Source: Drosophila miranda (lineage: Eukaryota > Arthropoda > Insecta > Diptera > Drosophilidae). From it: DNA of 64,000 bases. Shown one piece after another: positions 38,701-48,400 of this stretch. The stretch is from assembly GCF_003369915.1 (NCBI RefSeq), contig NC_046675.1, positions 10,106,001 through 10,170,000 of the forward strand, in the 5' to 3' direction. Position 1 is the stretch's first letter; each line of letters starts with the position of its first letter. Both the position numbers and the translations under genes were made by a program. The notes beneath the pieces are model-generated. The model was not told where the DNA came from and ran no database searches. It worked only from the letters and a program-made list of their open reading frames with translations.

Positions 38701-39347
38701 CGCAGACAATCTTCGACCAGGACATCGATGGTCGGGCGTTGCTCATGCTGGGGCGCGAAGACATGAGCGATCATCTGCTGCTGAAGAAGGGCCCCGCCGT
38801 GAAACTCTACTCGCACATTGTCAATCTACGCATTGCAGTGGTCTGCAAGTTCAATATGAACTGCACGGGCATGGACATTGGCAACTTCGAAGCTGTCGAT
38901 GCAAAGAAAGAATGGGTCGAACCCAAGCAGAAGCCGATCGAGAAACACCCGCAGAAGGAGAAGCAGCCACAGCAGAAGAATCCTCAGCAGAATATAAGCA
39001 GCAGCAGCAGCAGCAGTAGCAGCTTTGACCTGGAAGAACAGTCGTCGAACAATGAGTTTGATGAGGATGACAGTGACGATGACGATGAGGATGAGGATGA
39101 CGATGACTGCGGCGAGGAAGAAGAAGAGGAAGTGGTAGAGGACATCGAGGTTGTAAGAGACAGTTTAAACAAACTGAAGGAAGAGCATCATCATGTCACT
39201 GCTGATGAGGAGGACGATGAGTTGGACAACGAGGATTTTCAGAGCATCAATCCCAACAGCTTGACCCACGATGACAATGACGATGATTCGGATTTGGTGA
39301 TGCTGCCGCCGCTAAAGGCGCGCCATTGCATGAGTACGGCATCCTAG
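32737..39347 (+). CDS. l(3)mbt: Lethal (3) malignant brain tumor protein
   Basis: Three coding exons, 32737-33409, 34308-36476 and 36553-39347, all joined in phase 1, give about 1,878 residues, longer than the roughly 1,480 I recall for D. melanogaster. L(3)mbt is a chromatin compaction factor (LINT and dREAM/MMB complexes) that keeps germline genes off in somatic tissue. Domains in order: a low-complexity N-terminus; a heptad repeat array at about 501-620; an FCS-type zinc finger at about 930-960 (CQRCNCHG ... HYCSVGC) split by intron 2; three MBT repeats at about 1002-1105, 1108-1210 and 1219-1320, each with the aromatic cage pattern (for example YDFWVNADSLDIFPPGWCE); a C2HC finger at about 1322-1356; a Lys/Thr-rich linker; a SAM domain at about 1640-1715; and an acidic tail. 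The ATG at 32737 is the first in frame. Intron 1 is 898 bp and intron 2 is 76 bp. Confidence 0.95.
33410..34307 (+). other. l(3)mbt: Intron 1 of l(3)mbt
   Basis: The intron is bounded by CTG|GTAAGT and TTTGCAG|CA. It contains a G/T-rich run built on GGTTTCGGTTTTGG words near 33505-33565 and otherwise AT-rich sequence. No second exon was needed to keep the frame. Confidence 0.7.
35138..35494 (+). repeat. In-frame 21-bp tandem array in l(3)mbt (about 17 units)
   Basis: Seventeen consecutive 21-bp units encode the heptad K-E-P-Q-A-P-A with variants (KEPQVAA, KDPQAPA, KEHQVHA, KQPQLHA and others). Every unit keeps the frame. Substitutions are mostly at the third, fifth and sixth residues of the heptad. 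The array sits between the Pro-rich N-terminal region and an acidic DDSDDDG stretch. Confidence 0.9.
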
Positions 39348-39381
39348 GCGTCCCGCCGCTCCCCTTCGCTTCGTTGATTAA

Positions 39382-39519
39382 TTTATTCTAAGAAATTTTG
39401 TTGCATCAGCATATTGGCACACGTTTTCGCGTATTAATATTATAAAATAGTATTTAATTCTGTAAGCCCCAATCGTAAAGCGATAATTTTGATTTTAATT
39501 ATATCCAAATCTCAATAAA
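39382..39519. terminator. Overlapping polyadenylation signals of convergent genes
   Basis: AATAAA at 39514-39519 suits the plus-strand l(3)mbt transcript. TTTATT at 39382-39387, which is AATAAA on the minus strand, suits the BTB gene that stops at 39541. If both are used the two 3' UTRs overlap by roughly 150 nt. Confidence 0.5.
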
Positions 39520-39540
39520 AAAAACCGCCGACCCCCGCGT

Positions 39541-40765
39541 CTAAGCTCTGTACTGGCAGTCGTTCACGCTTGGCTTCTTCTTTACATCCGCTGGACATCC
39601 ACAGGTTTTCGACGGGACCTTCTTCTCCACGACTCGAGGGCCCTTCGAATTGTTCGACTGCTTTTGTATTGGGGAACAGGGTTTGCAGCCCTTCTCCTGC
39701 TTCACCACGCATGCACAAACGTTCTCCTGCTTCACCACGCATCCTGAGGGGTTCTTTTGCGTCTCAACGAATCCAGAGACTTTCTGCTTGACAGCAAATA
39801 AATCCAGCTTGAGGTCTTGATTCGTCGCGACTCTGGAAATGTTCGAACGGCTCGACTGCTTCCACGAATTTTCCATACAAAGGCTCTCCTGCTCCTCTAC
39901 GAAGCCAGAGCATGTGCTCTTGGATGTGCTAGATATGGCCTCCTCCGGCTTGGGCAAATCCGTTACACACTCGTCGTCTTCATCGTCCCCACTCGCTCGA
40001 ATGGTTAAGGAGCCATCCACCGCGAAATAAACTTCCTCAAAGAGCCGGGCCACCTCAACGAACTGCTGGAAGCGCTCCATGTCGCAGTAGCTCAAGTTGT
40101 TGGCCACCTGGTACTTCTTGAGTGCGCATAGCAGCTCCTTGTCGGGTACGATCTCCTCGGCCTTCATGATGATCATCAGAGCCTTGAGCTCTCGCACGTT
40201 CAGCCGCAGGAATACATTCTCCTTCAACATTTTGGTGGCAATGGGAAGAATTTTCTGGCAGAAAGGAACGATTAATGAAATGGAAGAGGAGATATATTGT
40301 GAGACGATTTACCTTTGCTACCAGATCCATAATGACGGGGCTGTTGTGTTGATTGGCCAGATGAAATATCTGCAGGACGACCTCCATGGGCCAATCCTGT
40401 GCGGACAGCTTGGTGAGGTAGCAGTCGATAAAGTCGTACATTTTGTGCTTTATGGCCAGGAGCATGAGTTCGCCGCACATCTCCAGGTTGATGGCATTGC
40501 ACACCTCGTAGGTGTAGATGTACAGGATGAGGGCCTCGTAGGCCTGGGGCGAGGCATCGTCCAAATCGATTACTCGATGGTTCCGCTCAAAGTTCGGCGA
40601 TCTGCACAGTCGCCCAAACTCCTCCGAGGCGGACACAAGCAGGAACTGGTGGCAGCTGAACACCCGATGGCAGCGCTTATTCCTGTCCGAATACCAGACG
40701 CGCACCTCGCAGTCGGACAGCTGTCCTGACCGCAGCATATCCAGGCGACGCAATTTGCAGTTCAT
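39541..40765 (-). CDS. BTB-domain protein A with cysteine-rich tail
   Basis: Two minus-strand exons, 40313-40765 and 39541-40254, join in phase 0 (GTAAAT donor, CTGCCAG acceptor) to give 388 residues. Residues about 15-105 form a BTB/POZ fold: LSDCEVRVWYSD, HRVFSCHQFLLVSASEEFGRL, then YEALILYIYTYEV. A BACK-like helical segment follows (WPMEVVLQIFHLANQHNSP). Such proteins dimerise and often recruit cullin-3 or transcription cofactors, but nothing here fixes the role. The tail from about residue 230 is acidic and then carries repeated Val-Lys-Gln-Glu and Cys motifs (GCVVKQENVCACVVKQEKGC). It corresponds to one of the BTB genes annotated next to l(3)mbt in D. melanogaster (CG14260 or CG14262, from memory). 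It is head-to-head with a paralogue 279 bp away. Confidence 0.85.
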
Positions 40766-41044
40766 TTTTGCAAAGCTTCAATTTTGAAATGGCCAAAAAA
40801 AGATGTTTCTAAAAACTTAGAGATGAAATTTCTGGCGCATTTTTTCGTGGAAATGATGCCCTCCGAACAGAGAACTAGAATGAAAGAAAATTTGAAAATG
40901 GAAAAGGCAGAATGGACAGTATCGGAGCAGGCCCCGAGATGAGCCTTGACCTCGACTGACATTCAGTGCACAACAAATTATGTCCTTTCGAAATTCAGGA
41001 AGTTTTTTCAAATCTTTTGGCCACATAAGTGTAAATTAATTCCG
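40766..41044. promoter_or_regulatory. Bidirectional promoter region between the two BTB genes
   Basis: Only 279 bp separate the start codons of two divergent genes, so both 5' UTRs and promoters must share it. TTCAGTG near 40962 is an initiator-like word for the plus gene. No TATA box or motif 1 was seen. Confidence 0.55.
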
Positions 41045-41995
41045 ATGGAACAAAATCAGCGAAACAGCCTTCAGAGCAATGACGAAAAGAACAATGTGGA
41101 TAGCAGTGGACCCTCCAACAATCCGCCAACCGGAGGAAAAGTGGACTTCTACGCTGCGATGAATAATTCAAACCAGCCACCGCCATCGATGGACGATGAA
41201 ATGATTATGAACTCGAGCCGGATCCGGCGACTCGAGTACTTGCGCCGGGCCATCGACAGTGACTGCCAGATCCATGTGCAGAACATGTCCGTAACGCCAG
41301 ATGGGCAGGCGGGCAGCGTGTGCTACAAGACGTTCGAGTGTCATCGCATATTTCTGGCCACCTCCTCGGAGAAGATGGAGACGGATATCTTCAAGAACCC
41401 CAACTGGAACGGAGTGCTGCAAATGAACGGTGTGTCGCCGGAGAGCGTGCAGATCTTCCTCGAGTACATATACACGTTCGAGGTGGACTCGCCGCTTGTC
41501 GGCCTCAATATCATTGGGGACATATTCATTCTATCGAATGCCTACCAAATGCCCGAGCTGATGGCCGCCTTCTTTGAGAAAGTCAAGGAGCAGGATTGGC
41601 CGCTGGTGGATGTAATACCAGCTTTCGACCTGGCATTTCGGCAATGCGGTATGGCAGAGCTGGAGCAGCTGTGCCTGGATGTAAGTGGAGCATCACAACA
41701 TTCTTTATAGACCCCCTTCTATCTCACTCCTTTCTAGATAATCATACCCAACGGCATGCAGCTGGTCAACGAGCTGAGCCTCATGAAAGTCCAGCTTTAC
41801 GCCCTCAACTACCTTGTTCAGTTATGGATGGCGACGGAGACAGTGCCACGGGAGCGACTGGTGCAGCTGCTCCAGGACTACCAGGCGGCGAATGGTCTAA
41901 ATTTCAACAGTGTAGTGCGATTTCCGCATTTCACAAAGATCATCAAGCACTTTCCAGACATCTTGCTGGATGCTGAGGGGTCCATAATACAATAA
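41045..41995 (+). CDS. BTB-domain protein B
   Basis: Exons 41045-41680 and 41738-41995 join in phase 0 (GTAAGT donor, TTTCTAG acceptor) to give 297 residues. The first 60 residues are polar (Asn, Ser, Gln). The BTB/POZ domain follows at about 72-160: IDSDCQIHVQNM, KTFECHRIFLATSSEKMETD, then SVQIFLEYIYTFEVDSP. A BACK-like segment (QDWPLVDVIPAFDLAFRQCG) and a helical C-terminus end at AEGSIIQ. It is a clear paralogue of the divergent BTB gene on its left: the same domain order, the QDWP motif and an intron at the matching position and phase. It lacks that gene's Cys-rich tail. Its function is unknown. AATAAA at 41991-41996 overlaps the stop codon, so the 3' UTR is probably very short. Confidence 0.87.
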
Positions 41996-41996
41996 A

Positions 41997-42599
41997 AAAT
42001 ATAAATAAATAAGTAAATAATAAGGCATTTTTTTAGTATTATTGGCGCTCAGTGTACCGTCTCATTTTAAAAATATACCGTAAATATACTGACGAATTCA
42101 AGTTCTAGTTTACATATTCCTCCTTTTTGATCTTCCGTGGAATATTACTAGCTAGATAGAACCCTCAGCCCTGCCCATTTATTTTTATCCGATTAATAAA
42201 TCAATTTTCTATTTGACTGGCTTACTTTAAATAATTGCTTTTATTGCATTTTGCGTAAAGAGGTTTTAGCAAAAATGGTAAAACAAAAAAAGGTTTTAGC
42301 GAAATAGGTCAAAACAAAAAAACGAAAGAGGATAATCGTTCATATTGTTCAATTTGTATATTCCCTTGAATAATTCTGGCTAACTAAAACCCTTAGTTTT
42401 TCCCACATAATTTTAGGCCATTGATGAATAAATTTTCTTCAAGATTGGCTAGTTTTTAGTCCTTGCTTTTCTTGTATTTTGACTAAAACAAGTTTTTAAC
42501 AGTTTTGGGCTTGGACAGAGTTGATACAATCTCATTGATCTGCTTGGCTGATTTGCAAAGCTGTCGGAAGGTGGAATAGGATACTTTTAGTCTAAGAAT
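41997..42599. other. Repeat-bearing gap left of the arrow-like fragment
   Basis: AT-rich DNA without a gene. It holds motif-6-like words at about 42069-42092 and two related repeat copies at about 42118-42255 and 42355-42490 (see the repeat entry). Confidence 0.6.
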
Positions 42600-44413
42600 T
42601 TGGGCAGATATCGTGTCTTTCCACTCACCTGGTTGATGGCACACTGAAAGTCTCCTGGCCGCTTGCAGCAGTCGGCCTCATCGTGGACATTCTCACAGTT
42701 GTCATAGGTGGTACCATCGCAGATCAGAGCCTTGTCGAAGCACTCGCCGGACTGGCAGCTAAGCTGATCCACCCGGCATGTGGGACATCCCACTTCATCC
42801 GACTTGTCCAGGCAGTCCTTTTCGCCGTCACAGCGACAGTAGGCGGGTACGCATTCCTTATTCATGTCACCATTCCCCCTTCCCTGGGGCCGTGCACGTG
42901 AAATGATCTGGAACACAGGCCGGGCACACGCCGTAGCTCTCCTTGTCCTCCAGCAGCATCAGATGCTTGGGGAACGAGCAGACGTCGTGAGTACTGCGTG
43001 CCACACCCTCCCCTCTGGCTATGCAGTTGTGGAAACAATTTGGACGACTGTGCCGCACTTCCGCTTTCGGTGTCCACACGGCCCGGATGTCGGTGAACTG
43101 CGACAGACGATGCAGCTCCGCGGAACGACGCTCTCCGTTGACAGTGATCCGCTCCAGTCCGGTCTTGTCGTCCAGCCAGTACACAATTCCCCCTAGGCGG
43201 CAATGTTGATTACCTGCGAGATGTGCATCGAAACAAGGGAGCAGGGGATTACACATGTGTCTAAAGGATCCCCATATTCGTTGCTTACTTGTTCTTTCCA
43301 TTGATGTCTATCACATCGATTCGCTTGCCTGGGCATAGTAAATCATATCGGACTGTTGATCCAGGGCCAGCGCCGTGACTCCTTCCAGCTTGTAGGCCTC
43401 CAAACGCTCATTGCCATCGACTCGGGCCCGAATGATGGCCTGATGGTTGCCGACATCTGTCCAGAAGAGCAAACGCTTCATAGAATGCACGGCAATGTTG
43501 CGAGGCTTTTCCGAGTCCCCGGTATCGTTGACGCTTACGGATTCACCCAGGAAGCTAAAAGAGGCAACGTTTTAGGAACATAGTTGTGCGGATGGTCATG
43601 TTAATGCTGTTGGAGTAGGAGCAGGTCCAGAAGAGCAGCCGCCCAATGATGTCGATTGCAATGTCGACCAGTTGTCCGGAGTTGGCCAAGAGGCTCACCT
43701 TTGTGCTACTTGCCAGAGAACGCTTGATGCTGTGACTCCTGCCTTCGATCTGAAAAAAGAAAAAGAAGGATTAGGGATATTAGGGACACCGCGCTCAGCT
43801 TCTGCTAATCCTCCTTACCCAGTAAATGTAATGCGGGATCGGATCATAGTCCACGGCGCGGATATTCTTGTCGGACACTGGAAGCGGCACATTCGGGCAG
43901 TCTGTCGTGTTCGGCAGCAGTCGGCCGAAGCTGTTCCTCAGGCTGAAGATGATGTAGTTCTTGCAGGAGACCCCGTTCTTGGTCTTCTTTGGCACAAGTC
44001 ATGCCCCGTCTGCCGGGCTGGGCCAGGCACAGGTGGGAGCAGCCCCCGTTGTTGACCTTGTACTTGGTCGAGATGCGGCCAATGTGCTCCTGGCGCGAGA
44101 ACAGCAGGAAGGCGGCAGCAACACGCAGGGGGTCGTGGGGCCGGTACAGGCAGAGGTGGAGCAGGCCCCATTCGATAAGTCGCGACAGCTGATAGCTAGT
44201 GGTGGTTATAAAATTGAAATCGATGCTGTTATCAATTTTTGAAAAATACCAAAAAAATACAAAAAAATACTCGAAATGTTCCTCGTTTTTTATCTTCCGT
44301 CGAATATTCCCAGCTAAATCGAACATTTAGCCATGCCCACATAATTTTATACGATTGAGGAATCAATTTTCTACTTAACTGGTCTATTCTAAGTACTTGA
44401 TTTTATTGGATTT
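42118..44413 (+). repeat. Three diverged copies of a repeat of about 135 bp flanking the arrow-like fragment
   Basis: Copies lie at about 42118-42255, 42355-42490 and 44279-44413, all in the same orientation. The first and third share TATCTTCCGT-type, GAATATT, AATCAATTTTCTA and ACTGG words over nearly their full length. The second is more diverged and shares CCCACATAATTTTA with the third. Two are left of the arrow-like fragment and one is right of it. By eye the identity is about 65-75 percent. Confidence 0.7.
42629..44190 (-). pseudogene. Truncated arrow (LRP5/6)-like gene fragment
   Basis: The minus strand encodes, in several frames, pieces in the order of the C-terminal ectodomain of arrow, the Wnt co-receptor LRP5/6. 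FLLFSRQEHIGRIS, usually the start of an earlier propeller, is joined directly to an EGF-like piece (NNGGCSHLCLAQPG). Then come fourth-propeller YWTD-type blades (IRAVDYDPIPHYIYW, GRLLFWTCSYSNSINMT, NIAVHSMKRLLFWTDVG, GGIVYWLDDKTGLERITVNG), an EGF remnant and LDLa repeats (RCDGEKDCLDKSDEVGC, CQSGECFDKALICDG). Blade borders keep intron-like gaps with GT..AG ends, for example the gap after YIYW near 43824. The frame is lost about four or five times, one near 43998 where a CACP-type codon pair is missing, and the signal, first propellers, transmembrane and cytoplasmic parts are absent. It is a DNA-level copy of a gene whose true locus in D. melanogaster is on Muller C. It is not expected to make a receptor. 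Confidence 0.8.
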
Positions 44414-44456
44414 CTATATAGTACGTTTGAAAATGAAATTAAATGTATTAAGTATT

Positions 44457-44481
44457 AAAAATACCGTAAACGGTCACCCTG
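44457..44481 (+). promoter_or_regulatory. Ohler motif 6 and motif 1 pair
   Basis: AAAAATACCGTAAA is followed at once by CGGTCACCCTG. These are near-consensus matches to motif 6 (reverse of KTYRGTATWTTT) and motif 1 (YGGTCACACTR, one mismatch), a pair typical of TATA-less promoters of housekeeping genes in Drosophila. They lie 1 kb upstream of the woc ATG and may mark its start site. Confidence 0.45.
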
Positions 44482-45392
44482 TTGATGCTGCCAGCTCGTT
44501 TCATTCGCGGTATTTTCCAGGCAGTTGGCATTTTTGAAGGTTAGCACCGTGTCGTGCGTAGAGGTGGGCACGGACCGTGTTTTCTTCGTGTTACGTGTCA
44601 AGACACGATGGTCGACCGCGTGTGCGTGTTGAAAAATTGAATTTTGTCACCAACCAAACTCTAAATAGATATAGTATTCTGTCTTGTTTTGAGGTTCCAG
44701 CTTATGACTGAATTGACTTGCTTAGACCCATTTCATACCTATTTATATATCAATTTATTTTGAATAACAAGGCATTATAATATTTCGTGTTGGAAATTTG
44801 TATATCCGTGCCGTGTTGGGTCGTGACGCAAATGTTCATATCTAGTCGTGCGCCGCATTGGTTTGGATACACTGGTGCGCCATTTTTCTTGCTTGACATA
44901 TGAAGCCGAGTTACAGTGGCCAGAAAAAGTTCTAAATTGCATATTGCAAAAAGTGTAGATAATTAATAAAAAGTGCCAAGCAAGCCGTTTAGCAGACCCA
45001 AGTGATTTGCGTTCTTATTGTAGCAATGAAAGGCAGTTAATTGTTGTATAAAACGTGATTTAGATTGCCGTGTGCCCAACGTCGGGTCCGGGGGCAGCAG
45101 ATTCCGAATAAATATAACAAAAGAGGCGCCAATCTGGAATACCCGAAAAGGCCCATTCAGTGCATCAGAGATAACAAGTAATGAAAACAAATAAACCACA
45201 TATTTGATTGGTATTCGATTCCCCCTCTAATACGAGCATTAAACAGTTTTTTGTGGCGCATGTTTTGTTTTTTCGTGCACTGTACACCAGTGTGTAGTCA
45301 GTGCGTTTTGCATTTGTGTGTGTGTGTGTACACATTTTAGGCGGTAATGGTGAGAGGCCCTGGCCGCCAGCCGATACCGCGATAACTATCGC

Positions 45393-45400
45393 TATCGATA
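45393..45400. promoter_or_regulatory. DRE (TATCGATA) upstream of woc
   Basis: An exact TATCGATA sits 91 bp before the woc ATG and just left of the leader acceptor at 45434. It may belong to an alternative proximal promoter. Confidence 0.4.
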
Positions 45401-45490
45401 AGAGCACGCTAACGTTTGTTTTGTTTTTCTTGCAGTTCATGTCGATATAAGGAAGCGCACACAGCATTTGTCCATTGAATAAAGTAGAAT

Positions 45491-48400
45491 ATGGAGGAGA
45501 TATCCAGTTTAGACTCCTTTGGGCCAGACTCCAATGCCCGGCCAGAGACAGAAACCCCCCGACCAGAGGAGCAGAGCCCCCGAGGAGAAGCTCCCGGTGA
45601 GGAAGAGCAAGCGCCCATTGTGGCCGAACAGGACACCCCCGCCTCACCGCCTGCTGAAGATGCTGCTGGAAGTGTCGGACACGTGGCTGTGGAGGTGCCC
45701 AATCCCAATGAAGACTCCGAAGAGGGTGGTGCAGCCGTCGCTGCCACCGTCGGGTCAGTCGAAAAGGATGCCGCTGAGCCAGAGGAAGACTTTGAGCAAA
45801 TATCGGAGGGCTCCTTAGACGCTTTCGATAATCAGTCGCAGGAGAAAGCAGACAAACCAGCCACTCCCCCCCAGCAAGACACAGCGGCTGAGGGGTCGGT
45901 AGAGGCAGACGCGGACGCGGAAACACCATTGTCATCCGAGCCAGCAGGCGATGATGCTGACCCTGCCGAGGCCGAAGCACAGCCAGAAGCTGAAGCTGGC
46001 GATGAAGAGGAGCAGGATGATCGCGAGGAAGCTAACATGGCGGAGGCAACCGATGAAGCCGATGCACTGAAGCTAACGGATGCCGCGAGCGTACAAGAGG
46101 CGGATGCGGATGCAGTCGACGGTGCTCCGGCCTCCAATGAAGCCATGGACGTGGATGAGGGCGAAGCGGCAACAGCTGGAGATTCGCCTCACACGACAGA
46201 GGCACCAGACGATGTGGAAATGCGCTCTCCGGGAGAGGACTCTCACCCCCCTGACGATGCTGAGCCGCCCGAGGGTCGGGACGAGGTGGACAACAGTTTG
46301 GAGGAACAAGATAAAGCTGCCGATCCGGACGAGGCAGAGGACGAAGTGCCTGCGGAAGATGAGGACAATGCAGATGGCGACGCCGACGCGGAACCCGAAG
46401 AAGCAGCGGACGATGCTGGCGAAGCTGAGCATGGTGATGGTACGTCGAAAAATAATGTTTTATCGAAAGAAATGTATGTACAAAAGGTGCATGAAATATT
46501 TCAGATACCGTAGAAAATGTGCTGGAACCCGAGGAATCGGATGTTTGCCTCATTCCCGACGACAACGAGACGGAGGTGACCGAAGCGGAGAAGGAATGGG
46601 CACGGGAGAACGCCGAGAAGGCTGCCGAGGAAGAGATAGCCGCCGAGCAGGCGAGCAGTTCCAAGACGCCAGAGAACGATGGGACAACAGCCAACGCCGA
46701 TCCTGCCGACCCAGAGGATGGCGATGCTGCATCCTCTGCAGAGCCTACAGAAGACGCGACAGCCGTCCCTCCGAATGGTATGTAATCCGCAAACGCTTTC
46801 TTTTCCATCTGTCCCCCTGCACCTTGTCTTTCCATTGTTCAGATGCTCAGGCTGATGCACCAGCTGGAACTCAGCCGACGGCATCAGAGGGTGCTGAAGG
46901 TGAGTTGAGGATTCGATCAGATCAGAACAGAACACGAACCCAATGGCGATTGCAAATGCTTATCCATCCACTCTTCACTCTAGATGATGTCAACGACTCG
47001 CTGGCCAACGACGAGGAGGCTGCTGCCGATGCCCCCGACGCAGATGAGCCGACGGCCGAGGAAGCAGCCAGTGCCACAGCGGGCGAGGCGGGAGCCCCTC
47101 CGAAAATTATCATCAGTTGGGTGGTGGGCAGCGTGCAGACGTGTCGGCTGTGTGGTGTCGAGAAGACCTGCGGCTTCCGGTTCAAGCGGCCAGAAGAGCC
47201 CAAGGACAAGGACAAGGATGAAGGGCAGGAAGCACCCGAGGAGCCGGTGGCGCCCGTGAATGAGTACCTCTGCGACCAGGCCTGCTGCAATGCTCTGCTG
47301 GAAGAGCAGCCGGGCAAATATTTCGTTCGGCGCAAGAAATTCCTGGTCGAGGAGGTCGCCGGGACCGCTGCGGACACCAGTGAAGAGGCAGAAGCAGAAG
47401 AGATCGAAGCGCCGCCAGAGGGAGAAGAATCAAGGACGGAGCAGCAGAAACGCGACTGCCTGCAGTGCAAGCAGCAGACAAAGTGCCAGTACCTAATCCG
47501 GCAGGATCAGGACACGTACTACATATGCAACGACGACTGCTTCAATCTGCTCAATGCCGAGGAACCCGACAAGTACAAGCTGAAGCGGCATTCGATTCGG
47601 GTGCGCAACATCGGAGCCACCGCCATGCAGCCCTCGGCCAAGAGGCCAGAGACCAGTGTCGTGGCCCGCACGAACGTCGAGGCGGAGGCCGCTCGACTGG
47701 ATCGCATCGAGAGCTTCCGGCGGCGCTGTGCCGACTGCGCGACGGAGATAGACCTGAACGAGCGGCAGCTTATGTGGGAGACGATGGACTTCTGCAACGA
47801 GGTGTGCCTGCGCAACTACCAGCTGAGCATCGGCTCCAAGTGCGAGACGTGCAAGCTGGACGTGAGCTCCATCGCCCTGGGGAAGTACTGCGTGAGGTTC
47901 GGGTTCGAGGTGCGGCAGTTCTGCTGCGCCGCCTGCCTGAACACCTTCAAGAAGGGCCTGAAGACGTGCTCGTGCTGCCAGAAGGACATCAGCAGCGGGC
48001 AGGAGGGCTTCCTGGCCCCGGTGGGCGACAAGGATCAGTTCAAGGACTTTTGCTCGCAGGTCTGCCTGCGGCGCTACGACTGCATGTGCAACCCGAAGAA
48101 GAAGCTGCGCATGGACATGTGCGGCGTGTGCAATAACGAGAAGCCGGTGCGCGTCGAGATGCTGCTGGACGACAAGGAGCACTACTTCTGCTCGAACCCG
48201 TGCTTCTCGGCCTTCAAATTCGTGAGCAACGTAAACGCCGACCCCTGCGCCATGTGCTCCAAGTACTTTGAGCGCAAGAGCGCCGAGCCCTACACCATCT
48301 ACAACGAGCAGCAGACCCCGAAAGTGTTTTGCTCGCGCATCTGCATCAACGTGTACATCATCGTGAACCGCCACATTGTCTCCTGCCAGTGGTGCAAGGT

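Larger units (their letters stand above)
44191..45490. other. Gap and leader region of woc
   Basis: It holds a run of AAAATAC words near 44244-44272, the third flanking repeat copy, a motif 6 plus motif 1 pair at 44457-44481, and a DRE at 45393-45400. A likely woc leader exon opens at an acceptor TTCTTGCAG ending 45434. A possible leader donor is GTAATG at 45179. No coding exon is seen. Confidence 0.5.

Noticed and set aside
37413-38816. 467-codon minus-strand open frame in l(3)mbt exon 3
   Set aside because: Shadow of the MBT/SAM exon on the opposite strand.
42069-42092. Motif-6-like AAATATACYG words as a promoter
   Set aside because: Two such words occur without a convincing motif 1 beside them, and they lie just downstream of BTB B in a repeat-bearing gap. 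Not listed as a promoter.
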